In this document: positions 22,802 to 34,732 of the stretch, in pieces
Position numbering within the stretch: position 1 is the first letter of the stretch
Layout: every line of letters starts with the position of its first letter
Source: Ophioderma brevispina
Taxonomy: Eukaryota > Echinodermata > Ophiuroidea > Amphilepidida > Ophiodermatidae
Reading direction: 5' to 3'
DNA: 64,000 nt
Assembly: GCA_023653785.1 (NCBI GenBank)
Contig: JAMKCH010014279.1
Location: 1 to 64,000 of the forward strand
The notes under the pieces: model-generated
Database searches by the model: none
Seen by the model: the letters and a program-made list of their open reading frames with translations, nothing else
Told to the model about the DNA's origin: nothing
Program-made: the position numbers and the translations under genes

Positions 22802-24975
22802 TAGATAAATCGTATGGACAATAAAATGCGTCGATATTTTGGGGCTATTTCGTTGAGATTATATTGAAGAGTAGAATTGGTTTGTATTATTTTAGAGAAT
22901 AGCAATCAGATTTCGAATAGCAAGGACAATAAATAACATGAATACCTATATAAAATACAAGGTATTTTATTAGGCTACGGTCGCTCGAGCTAATTAACCA
23001 AGTCACGCGCTCAAGCCCGTTATTTTAACGAATGACATCTAGCTCATTGATTATCTATATCATAAACATCTTAGATGGATAATGACGTAAAAGTAACATT
23101 GGTTGGTGTTTGGAGAGTCTATGAAAACTACAGTTACGATGTCTCGTGGGCGTCAAGGTCACAAATATTCCCCTTTAAACACAAACAAATGAAACTTGTG
23201 AACAAATAATCTGAATTTTATAATATTATATAACTCTGCTTTAATATAATTTTCATCAGATTGATTGGTTCAAGAATTTGGAATGTCCAAAATACAACTA
23301 CAATTCAATAATAATACACTCAGTGAGATTTTACTATCTTATTATGTGACGTCTTATTAAAAGAAACGTTGCAATCAACGATGATATGATGTCACAGCGA
23401 AGACTCCAAAATGACAGCATGCAAAGTCTAATCTTCTCAGTCCTGAAGATAATTTTGTCCAGCAGTTCAAGATGACGGGGTTGTCCCTCAAGGACACTAA
23501 TATTCCACAGTAATCCAAATGATACCACCTAAAGTCAGTCTGCCGCAATTGTCAACTTTTAGGACCACAAACTGGAATCCTTTTTGGCTCAAAAAACAAG
23601 CTTTAAACCTTCTGTGGTATGCCAAACATCATCACTGGTACTACACCGATGTACTATCTCTGGTGGTAAATTCTGCTGGCCAAGTTACTTTCCTATAATC
23701 TTATATTATATTTCACAACCGATTTTCCCCATCTAAAAGCAGTCATTATAAGATCACATGCATAACCTAACACTGTCCAATTGGATCTCACATAAATGAC
23801 ATCATCTGCATCGCATCATCTTACATTAATGATATCATAGGAAACTACCTATTTTGCAATATGTTTTTACAACAAACAGCAGACAGGAAAACCCCAGTCT
23901 TTTTATAGTACTGATAGCAGTAGCATCCCAAATAGTAAAGTAAAAGTACATTCTTAATTTTAGCACCCAAGTTTTGTTTGTGGTTTATAAGATATATCCG
24001 AGAAAAGGTTATTTCCAAAATTACAGTTGATTGTATTGTGTGATCTGGGAATAATATACTAAGAGGGATATGAAGCTCCCTATTTACACTGTGTTTATTA
24101 TTTACGTTCATGTGTGCCTCGATTAGTGTATCATGCCTTTGTGCTCAAACTACGTTTTTATAATGCATTTCAGATTTGATATATTGGTGGGAACACATAA
24201 TGTTGCAATGTCCTTATTAAATCATACGTCAGTGGAAAATCTCTCTCTATCATATAAACACATAGAGCTGTCTTGGTCAAAAATAGAACTGGGTAATCCC
24301 ATAACATGTGACTTATAAATAAAGCAGGGTTTCCTCTTTAGGTTTTTAAAAGTTACACATAAAATGGTATAATTTAGCTCACAAAAATTAAAATAATTGA
24401 ACACGCTGATGCAAAATGCCTTACAACGGTGATAGGAAAGAATACGAAAGAGTCGTTAATAAAGCAAACCGTAACATTGTCATTTCTTGCTTTAACTATT
24501 CTCATCTTAAAACCAAAAGCCAGCAGAGTGAAGGCAACTTATTCGAGTGCAAACAAGAGATAATGCAAGTTGAAAACATGTAAAGCCCTAATCGCTGTTT
24601 ACCAAGCCCTCTCTGTTGGTCGTCTGGGTAGCCTGATGACGGTATGTAAGCAACATATTCATATCCTTTGCAACGCAATGATTTTCACCTCGATGCATCC
24701 GTTATAAGTGTTTTGTCTCATATTGCCGAAAAAGTAATCCAGAATTCCAGATTAAAAATGCAAGTAGTCCCTGTGCCGTTTGCATGTGGTTTAACTGTAG
24801 GATTACCTCTGCAATGTGTCTAATAGAAAGACCATAATAGTTGCATCTTGTTTATACTGTTTGAACATTTGTGGAATTCATCAATACATTGAGCTATTGT
24901 AGTCTTTCGATTAAGATAATCCACAGCACCCTTTATGCAGTGTGACCAGGTATTACTTAAAGTGACAGGAGGAGA
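22802..24975. other. Intergenic, no gene recognised
   Basis: AT-rich DNA. Several short frames on each strand (23,334-24,404) overlap and share no motif. A 71-codon minus frame at 25,035-24,820 (with WSHCIKGAVDYLNRK and CIDEFHKCSN) looks somewhat protein-like but cannot be assigned. Confidence 0.4.
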
Positions 24976-24979
24976 TTTT

Positions 24980-25325
24980 TTTAGGATACGTATTTCTCTC
25001 AAATTGCACAGGATCGATTGTAGACCACCTACCAAGAACGTTCCGAAGGTTTATTGGACAAACAAGTACAAAAGAAAACAGCAAACCTTGTTTTGAACTT
25101 GCATGACTAGTCGTAATTGTCCCCATAGAGTACTGTGCTTTGACTTTCTGTCGTGCACGACAGAAAGTACTAAATCATCATATTATTACATAAAGACGGC
25201 GTATTTGGCTTATTCACTTCAGGTGTGATCTAATACATTGGAAAGCATTCCAAATATGCAAAAAACCCGGGTTCCAAAAAAATTGGGGGCGCTTCTTTCT
25301 GGAAATATCCTCATGTCTCTCTAAG
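24980..25325 (+). repeat. Dispersed repeat H, copy 1
   Basis: Matches 60,020-60,345 in direct orientation. Shared blocks are CCAAGAACGTTCCGAAGG / CCAAGAATGTTCCAAAGG, the TTTATTGGA block, the GTATTTGGCTTATTCA / GTATTCAGCTTATTCA block and TCTTTCTGGAAATAT / TCTTTCTGGATATGT. Its right edge falls within about 10 bp of the left edge of the large inverted duplication (25,315). Copy 1 contains the 26-bp palindrome described separately. Copy 2 does not. Confidence 0.6.
25143..25168. repeat. 26-bp perfect palindrome
   Basis: ACTTTCTGTCGTG followed directly by its exact reverse complement CACGACAGAAAGT. The next outer base pair (G/A) does not match. The homologous place in repeat H copy 2 (about 60,195-60,222) reads TTTCTGTCATACACGACC and is not palindromic, so the symmetry is specific to this copy. 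No factor site is recognised. Confidence 0.8.
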
Positions 25326-28300
25326 ACACCGACTCCCCTGGAAAAGTTGAGTGATTATCTATAATCGGCAAAGTTAGATTTTTGTTTTTAATGTAATCTT
25401 GGACCACGATCCGAATCCACACGACTGATTAAAGTCATTACACAACATTGTAAAACTTATTTAACAGGCTCATTTTCCTGGAGGTTTGTATACTCTGAAG
25501 AATGCATGTGCGTGCCTGTCGTAACGTTCAATGAGCTTTGCCTAAATAAATACAAACTTTATATTGTAAGTGAAGTGAGCGGTTTAGTTCCTTGAAATAG
25601 ATGATATGTTTTACATGCGCACGAGTAAAGTGGTTTAATCACATGGTGCAGGGTGGTGGGCACATGTGGTGCAGTGGATCAGCGCTCGCCTCATAAGCAT
25701 AAGGTTGTGGGTTCGAGCCCCGCTGTCGCCAATGTGTTGTGCACTTGGGCAAGGCATTTTACCTCGCTTGCCTCTCTCCACCCGGGAGTATAAATGGGTA
25801 CCGGTGTAAAGAAACTGAGTGTCCCCCATGAGAGAGTGTCCTAGCCACCATAGCAGCATGTACGGAATAAACCGTGACCTTGTAGACGATGCCATTTGGG
25901 TACATTGCTGAGACACATGATGCATACGGCACTCAATGGAGAATACAATAGACAGATGGGTGGTAGGACACTCAGTCACATGGACACTGTAGTTTATGAC
26001 ACCGGCATATGCTGGGAATGCAAAACAGACTCGCTGTGCGGGAGGAGTGGCGAACCCCCCACAGCAACATTATATGAGGGAGTCTGGCCCAAACGCCAAT
26101 GACAGAGAGATGGGCACTCCGCCTGCGGGCGCGTATTTGCATTTTGCTGGTGCAATTCCTAGACGGGTCACGCATGTGCTCAAGCGTACCCATAAATTAA
26201 CAAGTGCGTGTACCAACAGCATACATGCACGCATGCGTACGCCCGCACACACATCTAACCCCCCCCCCACTCACATACGACAGTTTCACCCACGAGCTCT
26301 CGCCCATGTAGCAATGTGCACAAACGAACGAATATATGGATTTGTATGTGTGATTTTGTACTAAAAATCATGTACAAAAAGAAATTGTAACCCAGTTTAA
26401 AAATATGTACTTTAAGTAATAGCTTGAATTCGCTCTTGGCAGTGTTTAAAAACTCTGAACCATCCTTGATAGTTAATGATAAAAACAACATATATCACTC
26501 ATTGAGGAGAAACATTCCAAACTTAAAGATTGTATTCAAATGATTCTTGAAATCAAAAATATCTTTCCAGTAGTTTGATAAATTTCATGGTGAACCCATT
26601 ATATACTAATCTGGTTTTTAAATGTACCGTTTCTTCCTTACACTACGATCTAAACAAATTTTTTTTTAAAATCCGTTAAAAGTATCTTTCGGCACGTTTG
26701 ACCCGACTTAACGTGAATAACGTTGATTTTACAGGAAATACTGATCTTTTATGTGACACGTACTGAGCATTTCGTAACGGAAAATGTCTAATGATCGTGT
26801 AACTATGGACACAAAAATACTAACTGTAGGCGCATCCGGTGGGCGATAGTGCCCCTATATGGAAAATGGTAACAATTATAGTACAAATAAGGTTATACTT
26901 CTAACGGTCGTTCACTTCTTCTATCTGTCTAGCGTTGGTAGGCATTAAGAGATTATTAACCATTTATGTGCAACTATCTTTTAGGCATTCGACAAAAGCT
27001 ATTTTTGTAGACAATATCAGCGTGGCAGCTTCCCTTTTCTTTCTTGCCCTTTTCATCTAAAACTTTGATCAGGTGCTTATCAGGAACCTATTGAGAAAAA
27101 CTCATGTTTACGTTTTTCAGGAATTGAAACACTTATTTCAAGCATCTTTATATGATTTCTTAATTTCTAGATGAAATTCGCGAAAACATAATACTTGTCA
27201 GAAATGAAATCGCTTTTGGGCATCAAGATTTAAACTCCCATCAATTATCCTCTAGATAGTGATTCGCTGTAGCGAGTGTCTCCCTCGGCATTCCACTAAT
27301 TTAATAGTACCTTTCAATTTTATCTTCTTCCATTGTTACAATTTAAAGATGTGCTTTAACTTGTAAAAGCAGTTTTAGGATCTATCCTGTGGGGTTTCTT
27401 TGCACGTTGTTCTTGTCAATGTCCTTGCTCCTAAAAGAATTTCACTATATATATGGTGAACATGTTTAAAATCGTCCTTAAATCAAGCGAAAGCTCTCTA
27501 GTAGTGTAGACTTTCTTTTCTGTTTAAAAACAAGTCTCACTTTCCCCCTTGATCGACAATCAGTAGACATGAAATCTCCTCGGGTCTTTCGCTAAGGATT
27601 CTATGGCCTTTTTGTAACGGACACGCTAAACATCAAACAAATCTAAAAACCACCCTACCCTAGAGAAGATGGCTTTATCTCTGTTCTGTGTGAATACTTT
27701 TCACGTCTCTTTCATCTCTGCAATTTAACCGACAATATTTGAGATTAAAGAATCTTTGGGGACTTTTAACTAATTTCAACACTATCCTTGGTGGTGTTTT
27801 ACCATGATCGTAAGTTTCGTTGCAGCCTTCGCAAACACATAATAGTGGCAGTGAATATACGCAAATCACGACATAGTTGATCGAGGAGAGCTTTTAAAGC
27901 TAACGGCTTCTTAAGCTTTTGAATAGATGTATTAGTTAGTTCGAGTTTTAGGTAGAATAAATATAGAAAAGCCTACCACAGTACGTTAAAGCCTCCACAC
28001 TCTAAATCAACCTTTTGTGCTGTGTAAATTAACCAGAAAATAACAACAAACATCGAATACGTGTCGCCAAAAGACAGCGATTAATTTAATGCACATAAAG
28101 GTATTTTATGTATAAGAAATTGTAAATACTACACCCCACACAACTTACACAGCCTAACAGAGATATCGTGGACGTTAGCATGACAACAGCAAAGAAAATG
28201 CTTTTTTTCCCCAGATTGACTAGAAATGTGGGTAAATTGTGTTACCATGGTAACTGCTCTTAGGCGACACTCTGTATAATAAATTGGTTCACAAACCCAC

Positions 28301-28495
28301 TTTTCTCTCGTTTTATCTCACCATATACGCAATTATGTAATACGTTATTGTTGATTTGGGCTATTTTAAGTATAATCATGGGAGTGAGCGGCAAAATTTG
28401 CACTGATCATCTTGTCATAGGTCCATTATAACTTTTCGTTTCAAAGGGGGTATCAAACGTATGATGTAGACTTTATTAAAATGTGCGATATGGTG
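25315..28495 (+). repeat. Large inverted duplication, left arm
   Basis: This arm is the reverse complement of about 43,935-47,855. Paired blocks include CACGAGCTCTCGCCCATGTA (26,290) with its complement at 47,223-47,250; the TCTCTGTTCTG/TCACGTCTCTTTCAT stretch (27,676-27,716) with 45,730-45,780; AATCAACCTTTTGTG (28,003) with 45,425-45,440; and GACTAGAAATGTGGG (28,218) with 45,200-45,215. At the inner edge, ACTGATCATCTTGT (28,401) pairs with 44,047-44,060 on the far side of a MITE. The last paired block is AAATGTGCGATAT (28,477; partner 43,935-43,950). This arm alone holds the SINE at 25,647-25,975. Confidence 0.8.
25647..25975 (+). mobile_element. tRNA-Met-like SINE with 8-bp TSD
   Basis: The head is a tRNA-like RNA polymerase III promoter. 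Box A is TGGTGCAGTGG (25,667-25,677) and box B is GGTTCGAGCCC (about 25,711-25,721). The anticodon-loop position reads CTCATAA (anticodon CAT, Met). The 3' acceptor strand TGTCGCC can pair with GGGCACA-like sequence just upstream of box A. The body has the CTTGGGCAAGGCATTTTACC block and TATAAATGGGTACC seen in many metazoan SINEs. TCACATGG flanks the unit at 25,639-25,646 and 25,976-25,983. The right arm of the inverted duplication lacks the insert at this place. There is no poly-A tail, and the last ~70 bp do not look SINE-like, so the true 3' limit may be shorter. Confidence 0.75.
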
Positions 28496-29816
28496 AACAC
28501 GAAGATTAGATAAACGCTTTAGGCACAAAAATGGAGCCTAGTGCACAAGTGATCTTAGTTTTATAATGTTAGCAAAATTTGTTTTACTTTTGTTGATCAG
28601 AAATGGGTAGTTCATAATTTCTATATCCATGCAGGATTACTCAACAATAACAATACATAAGGAAATTTAGCTTAATGCAGTTATCACTTTATCTTGAAGG
28701 TGACCTTTTTGATGTCGCAATTTTTATGTCCAATTTCATGGCATTGTAGTTCAAAGATTACTTTTACAGGCGAAAATTTCAACAACTCTCCTTCTTAGGA
28801 ATAATCCTAAAGATACACAGTTGTCTAGCCGTTTCAAGAGACAACCATCCTCATATTCCTTTACTATGCAGAATCCCAGATAAGGCAGGTGGCTGTTTTC
28901 ACTTCATAAGTCTGTTTGTCGCACATGATTTTTCTCTCCAAAATAAGCATTCAAGCGACAGAAGAAGTAGCAAATAATTATTCTTCTTGTCTTGGAATAA
29001 AACTCTCAACTTCTGCAGTTAAATGTTGCTGGACCCAGCATCACAACATACATTCTATCTAATTCGGAGAAGAGAGCCAATTTCTAGTTTAAATACCTAC
29101 AGAATTCCAGCGTTCTAGTGTTCTGACAGGAAGGGTGATCGTTTATTGAAATATTTAGGACGAAACATATTGGGAATATGTATCGTACCTGTTACTACCT
29201 TATTTGTACAAAATAGTCATCAAATCTACGGAACAGATAATACTCTAAAGTAGAGTATAATTACCAGTGCCCTTTAACTGATGGAAAAATGGGGCGTGTG
29301 AGCATGCCAAGCAAAATTGGTATGGATAATAAAATAATTCTTTAATCTTAATAGGAATATCTTTCTCAATGGCGGTTATTTTGATCGACCCAACTATATC
29401 ACAATAAAGAGATATGGTAGAACAAGAGTATTGGGTAAGGAAATAAGTAGTCTAGTTACAAGGGAAACGAAACTCATACAAACTATTGTATGTACAAACT
29501 AAGATACTAGCAAGTTAAACGATCGTCAATGATAACAGTGATGCTTAGTATTCGAAAACTCTATAGGACATTTTATCAATAAATATATGAACATCAAGAG
29601 AAGTGAGCTTACTATGGGCATCTCTGCAAAATTACATAATCGGTTTTGTCAGGAGAGAGATAGCTTCAGATTTAAACATTAGATAATTGATCACGTTCGA
29701 CTCGGATCCAACACAAAAGCAATGTTGTTGTCTTTTCTTTTGACGGGGATGAGAGCGTCTGGCCCTAATGGCCTTGTGCCCCCATCTCCCCAATCTCATG
29801 CTTTCATGTGAGTTTG
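28496..29816. other. Intergenic, no gene recognised
   Basis: No supported coding sequence, RNA gene or repeat pairing was found in this stretch. Confidence 0.4.
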
Positions 29817-29819
29817 GTA

Positions 29820-29877
29820 AGGACACACACACACCCCACACCCACACCACCACACACACCACACACACACACAGCCT

Positions 29878-29912
<35 letters not shown>

Positions 29913-29915
29913 ACA
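29820..29915. repeat. CA dinucleotide microsatellite
   Basis: Interrupted (CA)n, pure over about 29,880-29,911. The Cys/Val-rich minus frame and His/Thr-rich plus frame here are its translations, not genes. Confidence 0.95.
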
Positions 29916-30054
29916 CAGAGATATCAATATTATTATATATAATTATAATCTAATATATTGTTGATTTAAATATTCTTATGTTTATTTCTTTGATATTCCG
30001 TGGGTTTGATGCATCAATGATTGGAAATAAAATGTACATGTATGTAATATAGGA

Positions 30055-30400
30055 AAATAAATCGGCAGAGTGTGAGAAGTCATTGATAAGACCCAAGACT
30101 GATCCTTGTGGGACTCCGTCTACCGGTGTTCATACTGGCATTTATGATTCATCAATGTAACGTATTGCTTTCTTATCAGCAGATAATTGGAACCCATCCA
30201 CGGCACTCCCACGTAGACGCGTAAATTACAATTATAAAGAAGGTGTTATGGTCAAATGTCGTTGAAAGTCTGACAACAGCAACCTTGGTTGCCGGAGTTG
30301 GAATCTGAATACTCTTCTTCTCAGCCAGAAAGACTGCAATGTAGGAAGAATCATCGGTCCTAAAACCAAACTGGATGTAGTTAGTAAAGTGTGCCCAATG
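30055..30400 (-). pseudogene. Decayed reverse transcriptase fragment
   Basis: Read on the minus strand with frame changes, this holds, in the correct order, YIQFGFR (RT 'QFGFR' motif), AEKKSIQIP, NYLLIRKQYVTL ('SYL.NR.QYV'), and DGVPQGSVLG at about 30,122-30,093. The last is a perfect GVPQGSVLG block, followed by LINDFSHSAD. These are finger and palm motifs of an L2/CR1-like RT. Motif A is destroyed, and the YADD block lies beyond the recognisable end. It is separate from the element at 30,893-32,810, which uses a different RT subtype (GLPQ.SVLAP). Confidence 0.65.
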
Positions 30401-30544
30401 AGAAAACTATATGTAACATTTTGTAGGTAATACGTTAAATTTTATTGTGTTTATCCTTATTGCCAGATTTATAGATTTGAAAGATTTTTGTCATTAATCG
30501 AAGGAGGGTGGTTATCACCCCACCTTTTGTGTGTTATTATTAGT

Positions 30545-30600
30545 ATTTTTATAAAAAATATTATTATCATTATTATTATTATTATTATTATAATTATTAT
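30545..30600. repeat. ATT trinucleotide microsatellite
   Basis: (ATT)n-rich run at about 30,560-30,600. A second, similar run at 30,848-30,885 is treated as the tail of the adjacent retroelement. Confidence 0.85.
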
Positions 30601-30922
30601 ACTAATAGTGGTTTAAGGGGAAATTCTGTTTTGTTATTCAAGAAAGTTGACGTTAGGGGGAATTTCTGGTTCCCCCGTAAAGTTTCCTTTGTTGCGGTTA
30701 TTCCGTCAAAAGATAGGAATAGTAATTTATGCAAATGAGATGGAATAACAAAGGATATGAATATTAACTAATTAAAATAACAAAAAGAGCTTATTATAAG
30801 CTAATTAATGATTAATTTTTCGCCTTAATCCACTCTTAGTATAATATATTATTATTATTATTATTATCATTATTATTATTATTAACTTTTCACGTCTTCT
30901 TCTTCTGCGTATGAGGCAGCAG

Positions 30923-31933
30923 CTAAATATGTTGTAAACGGTGGAGCCAGCTCACTGTTGATTGGTTGGAGTTTGAGAAGTCTATGTCCACCGGTGGACG
31001 AAAGGTAAGGTACTCATTGAGAATGTGATCCGTAGTCTGTGATGGAGAACCACATTGGTAGGCTGGCGATGGTCGCAGCCCCCATCGGTGCATATTGCTG
31101 TTGAAACGACCGACTCCTGTGCGAATCCGGTTTAAGGTGACCCATTCCTTGCGTGGGAGATTGCTACCAGGTGGAAGTTCTGTCATAGGTGTAATAGTGA
31201 GTTGATCTGGTCTTGGAGTATCTAGCCAGGCTGTATTCCATGTCTGTAAGATGTTGAATGGGGAGCTGGAGAGTTTAGCAGCGTGTCGACAGAAAGGTCG
31301 ACGAGACGAGAGCACAGTCTCTGTCTGCCGAGCTGGTGTGATTCTTTGACAGTGTTATGCAACCAGTAATAGATGTTGTTTGAGGTAAATCGCTGATATA
31401 CAAGTTGAACAGCATGGGAGCCAGTACAGATTCTTGTGGTAATCCGTTCCTAAGACGACGCAGACGACTACTCTGCCCATCACTGGTCTTGAGAATAAAG
31501 CTACGGTTTGCAAGCATGTTTCATATGAATTGTACAAGGTGACGATCCGGATGGTCCTGAGAAGCTTGAGTGTCAGGCCCTGGTGCCACACGGTGTCATA
31601 TGCAGCAGTAAGGTCCACCAAGATGACGCCTGCCTTACGACGCTTTTCAAAGCTTTTCTCAATATCATTTGTGAGTTTTACAATCTGGTGGACAGTGCTC
31701 CGACAGTTTGTCAGGTCTGAAGCCTTGGATGACGCTTCTTCCCCGGGTTGAGAATTCAGGAAATCATTGTGAAGAGTATCACATTCCTCATCCCAGGATG
31801 GGATATAACTGCGACGACAGCCATGTGGGATGGTCTTCTTTGCTATATTAATAAAGAGTTTACACAGTGCTGTGTAAGAATTGTCCAGGTTGGAGAAGGT
31901 TGGTGTCGGGAGGTTGGGCACTTCTGAATCCAC
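30923..31933 (-). pseudogene. Retrotransposon RT and C-terminal domain, deleted
   Basis: RT remains are SWDEECDTLHNDFL (pre-RT linker), CRSTVHQIVKLTNDIE (fingers), GVILVDLTAAYDTVWHQGL (motif A with catalytic Asp), RNGLPQESVLAPMLFNLYIS (motif B, with the usual Gly after Gln changed to Glu) and then a break. The YADD motif is missing. After a frame change the C-terminus has EWVTLNRIRTGVGRFNSNMH, RWGLRPSPAYQCG and TTDHIL. These correspond to the 'LNRIRTG.GRC...L..WG+..SP.C.CG..QT..HI+..C' zinc-knuckle end, with Cys replaced by Tyr at two expected positions. Confidence 0.8.
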
Positions 31934-31987
31934 CAGGTTCTTTTAAGAACCTGGTGGAACTTCCGCAAGGCAGATTGGGACCAGTTT

Positions 31988-32744
31988 TTAAACTCTCACT
32001 GGCTTTGTTGGTACAGGCTTTGCAAGGCTCTCCTGAGCGATCAGTGATGGTCTGTGTTGGGACTTCGGAAAGCGTTTGAGAACAGTACGGTGAACAGAGA
32101 TGGTGTCCATGTTTACAAAAGCAAGGTCGGGATTTGTAGACGTATTCCACCTTCCAAAGCAGAAACTGTCTGGTTGCTTGGGGTCGTGCAAAAGTTGTAC
32201 GCCGGATTTGGAAGCCAAGTCCTCTAGGGTAGCTCAGTCAGAGTTGGTATTCCTGTAACCCCAGGTAATGCTATGGCTGTTAAAGTCACCAGCGTAAATG
32301 CAAGGTGCGCCATAAGTGGGTAGAGAGTCTGCTTGAAGCCAATGGTTAGGTGGCTTGTAGACATTGGTGACATGAACACCTGCAATTTGGGTCGTTACCC
32401 ATTCCAGAGTGGAGTCTGCAGGTGAGGGTTGCAATTTATTTCCATTGGACTGAGTTACTAGCAAAGTTGGCAATCCCATGGGTAGCGCTCTCGGTGTGTG
32501 CAGCTAGAGTGTAGCCGCAAATGTTCAGAATGGAACTGTCAGTAGCGTGTGTCTCTTGGAGGAGAATCGCAGTGACTTTATGCGTTTGTGTGAGGTGTTC
32601 GATGATGTTGATCGTTGCCCTAGTGAGACCTTCCACATTCAGTTGGAGCACTGAGATGCCATCTGACCTGACATCCGATGATGCCTGCCCTAATGAGAGC
32701 ACGTGTTCCAGACTGGCATCAGATTGTGTCCTCTGACGGGGCAT
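31988..32744 (-). pseudogene. Retrotransposon endonuclease domain, frameshifted
   Basis: EEP-family endonuclease of the retroelement. The likely start is the Met of MPRQRTQSD (32,744). Blocks are SVLQLNVEGL (the 'LQ.N..GL' catalytic Asn), ILLQETHA (catalytic Glu), then a frameshift near 32,440. Next come HVTNVYKPPN ('+YRPP'), CIYAGDFNSHSITWGY (the GDFN catalytic Asp/Asn and the 'H..WG' block) and, past an in-frame TGA, SGVQLLHDPKQPDSF. Then DLAFVN ends the domain near 32,110. The usual terminal 'SDH..+' block is replaced by VHRTVLKRFPKSQH. The protein would nick target DNA if intact. Confidence 0.8.
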
Positions 32745-32857
32745 GATAAAAATACAGTGAGATAAAAACAACAACAGTGAGTTAAAAAGACAGTGAATTA
32801 AAAAAGACAACAGATGTTAGCGTAGCCTCAGTTGATTATCATTCGCCTGAAAAGATC

Positions 32858-32907
32858 AATTTCCGGGGTTCACCACGAGGAGGTTGATAATCTTGAACCC
32901 CCAAATT
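32858..32907. other. Hairpin beside the retroelement 5' side
   Basis: The left arm AATTTCCGGGGTTCA (32,858-32,872) and right arm TGAACCCCCAAATT (32,894-32,907) can pair over about 14 bp with one mismatch or bulge, around a 21-nt loop. It lies about 110 bp upstream of the endonuclease start codon on the minus strand, so it may belong to the element's 5' UTR. Function is unknown. Confidence 0.45.
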
Positions 32908-32910
32908 AAC

Positions 32911-34732
32911 TTTACCAAAAAAGCTCCGTATAATCGTTCCTAACTACTTTTGACCTCTTTTGAAAAAATAATTGGCGGGTAGCGTGTAGGTAGGGTAAAT
33001 TCTCAAAGTTATGTGTGGGGATTGAAACTCAACCATTGTGAAAATGTCATTAAATATTCAAACTTATGGCCTAAATATCACATTAAACACTTCAGAATTT
33101 CTGCGAAGAAATTTTAGATGCCCGACCCCGAAAAGGAAACAATTGAATTTATTTCATTCATTTTTTAATTCCTTCATTTTATTTATTTAATTCATTCATT
33201 CAGTCACTTTCATCAGGAAAATATATTTTCCGTGTACATAAGGAATAGACCTTATTAGTAGAATTTCGTTAGTGATTCGTTCCAGTGGTAAGCTGAAGTA
33301 GATTAGTAAAACATAAAACTGTTAATAACGAAGACAACTAAACTGGCTTTAGGAAAATTAATTTGATTTGTAATGAATTTGTAATTTTTAAAATCGGGAA
33401 TTGATCATTTACACTGAAAAAAAGGAAAACGATCAGTACATGAAACCAAAGATACCACTACTGATTTTATTGTCGTTAGTAAAAATACCATAAATTATAC
33501 TAATGGCTGAAGCAAAGACATTGTTGTAGGACATCAATAGTCGAAACATGGTCTGGTCATAAAAAGAAGCCATATTAAAAAAGTATCAATATCACTTTCA
33601 AGGTCCCAGGAATGCAAATGAATTGATGTGGTTTGTGTCAAGTCTACAAGGAGGGCGAGAAAGCATTCAATATTTAGGTTGGTGATGACTTCATTAGTGA
33701 CTATTTGATTTTTTCAGAAAGTAATAGAAAATTCCAGGTGACGGGTGTGAATCTATCGGCACTGACTGAAAATCCTATTTATTCACTAATGATGTCATGG
33801 TAGTGTATTCTTTTTGGTGGCCCTGGTTTTATTGGAATGGAATGCCCGTAAAGATTTGGACTAGGTTTTTCATCTCATTTCCTGGGACCTTTAAGATTTA
33901 AATTAAAATATCCAAATTGAAAGTCACCACTGATATAGGTATTGTTATTTTCTGACGAACCTTTTACGTTTGTAGGACTTCATAGGTCCTTTGATTGTTC
34001 CCTTAGTTTAAAAATAACTACTCAGACTTTTGAAAGGGCCATGTTCAAGCGGTCTTTAGATCATAAAATATATCTGTTGTGTTGAACATTTAACTTGCGT
34101 GTCAAATATGAAGAAGGAGACAAAGATTAAAATTTTGGGAAAAAATCATTTTAATTTTTTGTTTTTTTCAATTTAAAATCCCAAACCAGTGGAAATTATT
34201 AAACTATTAAAACCGTCCACGCGATAAATCTTGCGGATATCAACTAACGGGTAATAATCAGCAACACCATCGTAACAACAACTTTACAACAATCATAATG
34301 GAGAAACTGTGAGGAGTTCCACTTCTACTATATTCTCTTGCCAACTTTGTACAAATGGCTGCATGAAAAAAAACAAAATTAATTGGTTTTGTGAAATATA
34401 CATGTAGTTATTCGTTTTCACTGCATGATAAATCAGGTTTTAGTTGATTGCAAAGATGTTTCCACGAACTTACATTACCCATTACAAATTGTAACATATA
34501 GGTCATCCTAACCCAATCTTATTTGTTGAGTTCATGACGGGCCACTAGTTAATCGACATGTTTAACCCTAACATAATACATAAATATTTAAAAATCGGGT
34601 ACAATATAACTCCACTTGTGGAATGTTTTTTTTGCATGTGGCAACAGGTGACCGAGACTGCCGTCCTAGGATGTAGTTTGATTACGAAGAGATATAGTCG
34701 ATTGACAATTTCCTTCTATGCTGTTGCTTTAG
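32911..34732. other. Intergenic, no gene recognised
   Basis: AT-rich. At 33,150-33,205 there is a TTCATT/TTTATT-rich stretch whose complement ends in TGAATGAATGAA, possibly a retroelement tail, but no coding was seen beside it. Confidence 0.4.

Larger units (their letters stand above)
30845..32910 (-). mobile_element. Degenerate Jockey/RTE-like non-LTR retrotransposon
   Basis: On the minus strand the order is endonuclease (about 32,744-32,000), linker, RT (about 31,780-31,350), C-terminal knuckle (31,200-30,930) and a simple-repeat tail (AAT)n at 30,885-30,848. That is the layout of a single-ORF non-LTR element. Two internal deletions are evident: one before STVHQIVKLTNDIEKSF, and one after ISDLP that removes the catalytic (Y/F)ADD block. 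Frameshifts and an in-frame TGA (about 32,234) add to the damage. Near the 5' side lies a hairpin at 32,858-32,907. It is flanked on the tail side by the unrelated RT fragment at 30,055-30,400. No TSD was found. Confidence 0.8.

Noticed and set aside
25647..25740. Functional tRNA-Met gene
   Set aside because: Stems are imperfect, and the sequence continues into a SINE body within a TSD-flanked unit.
29632..29953. Cys/Val-rich and His/Thr-rich frames
   Set aside because: They translate a CA microsatellite.
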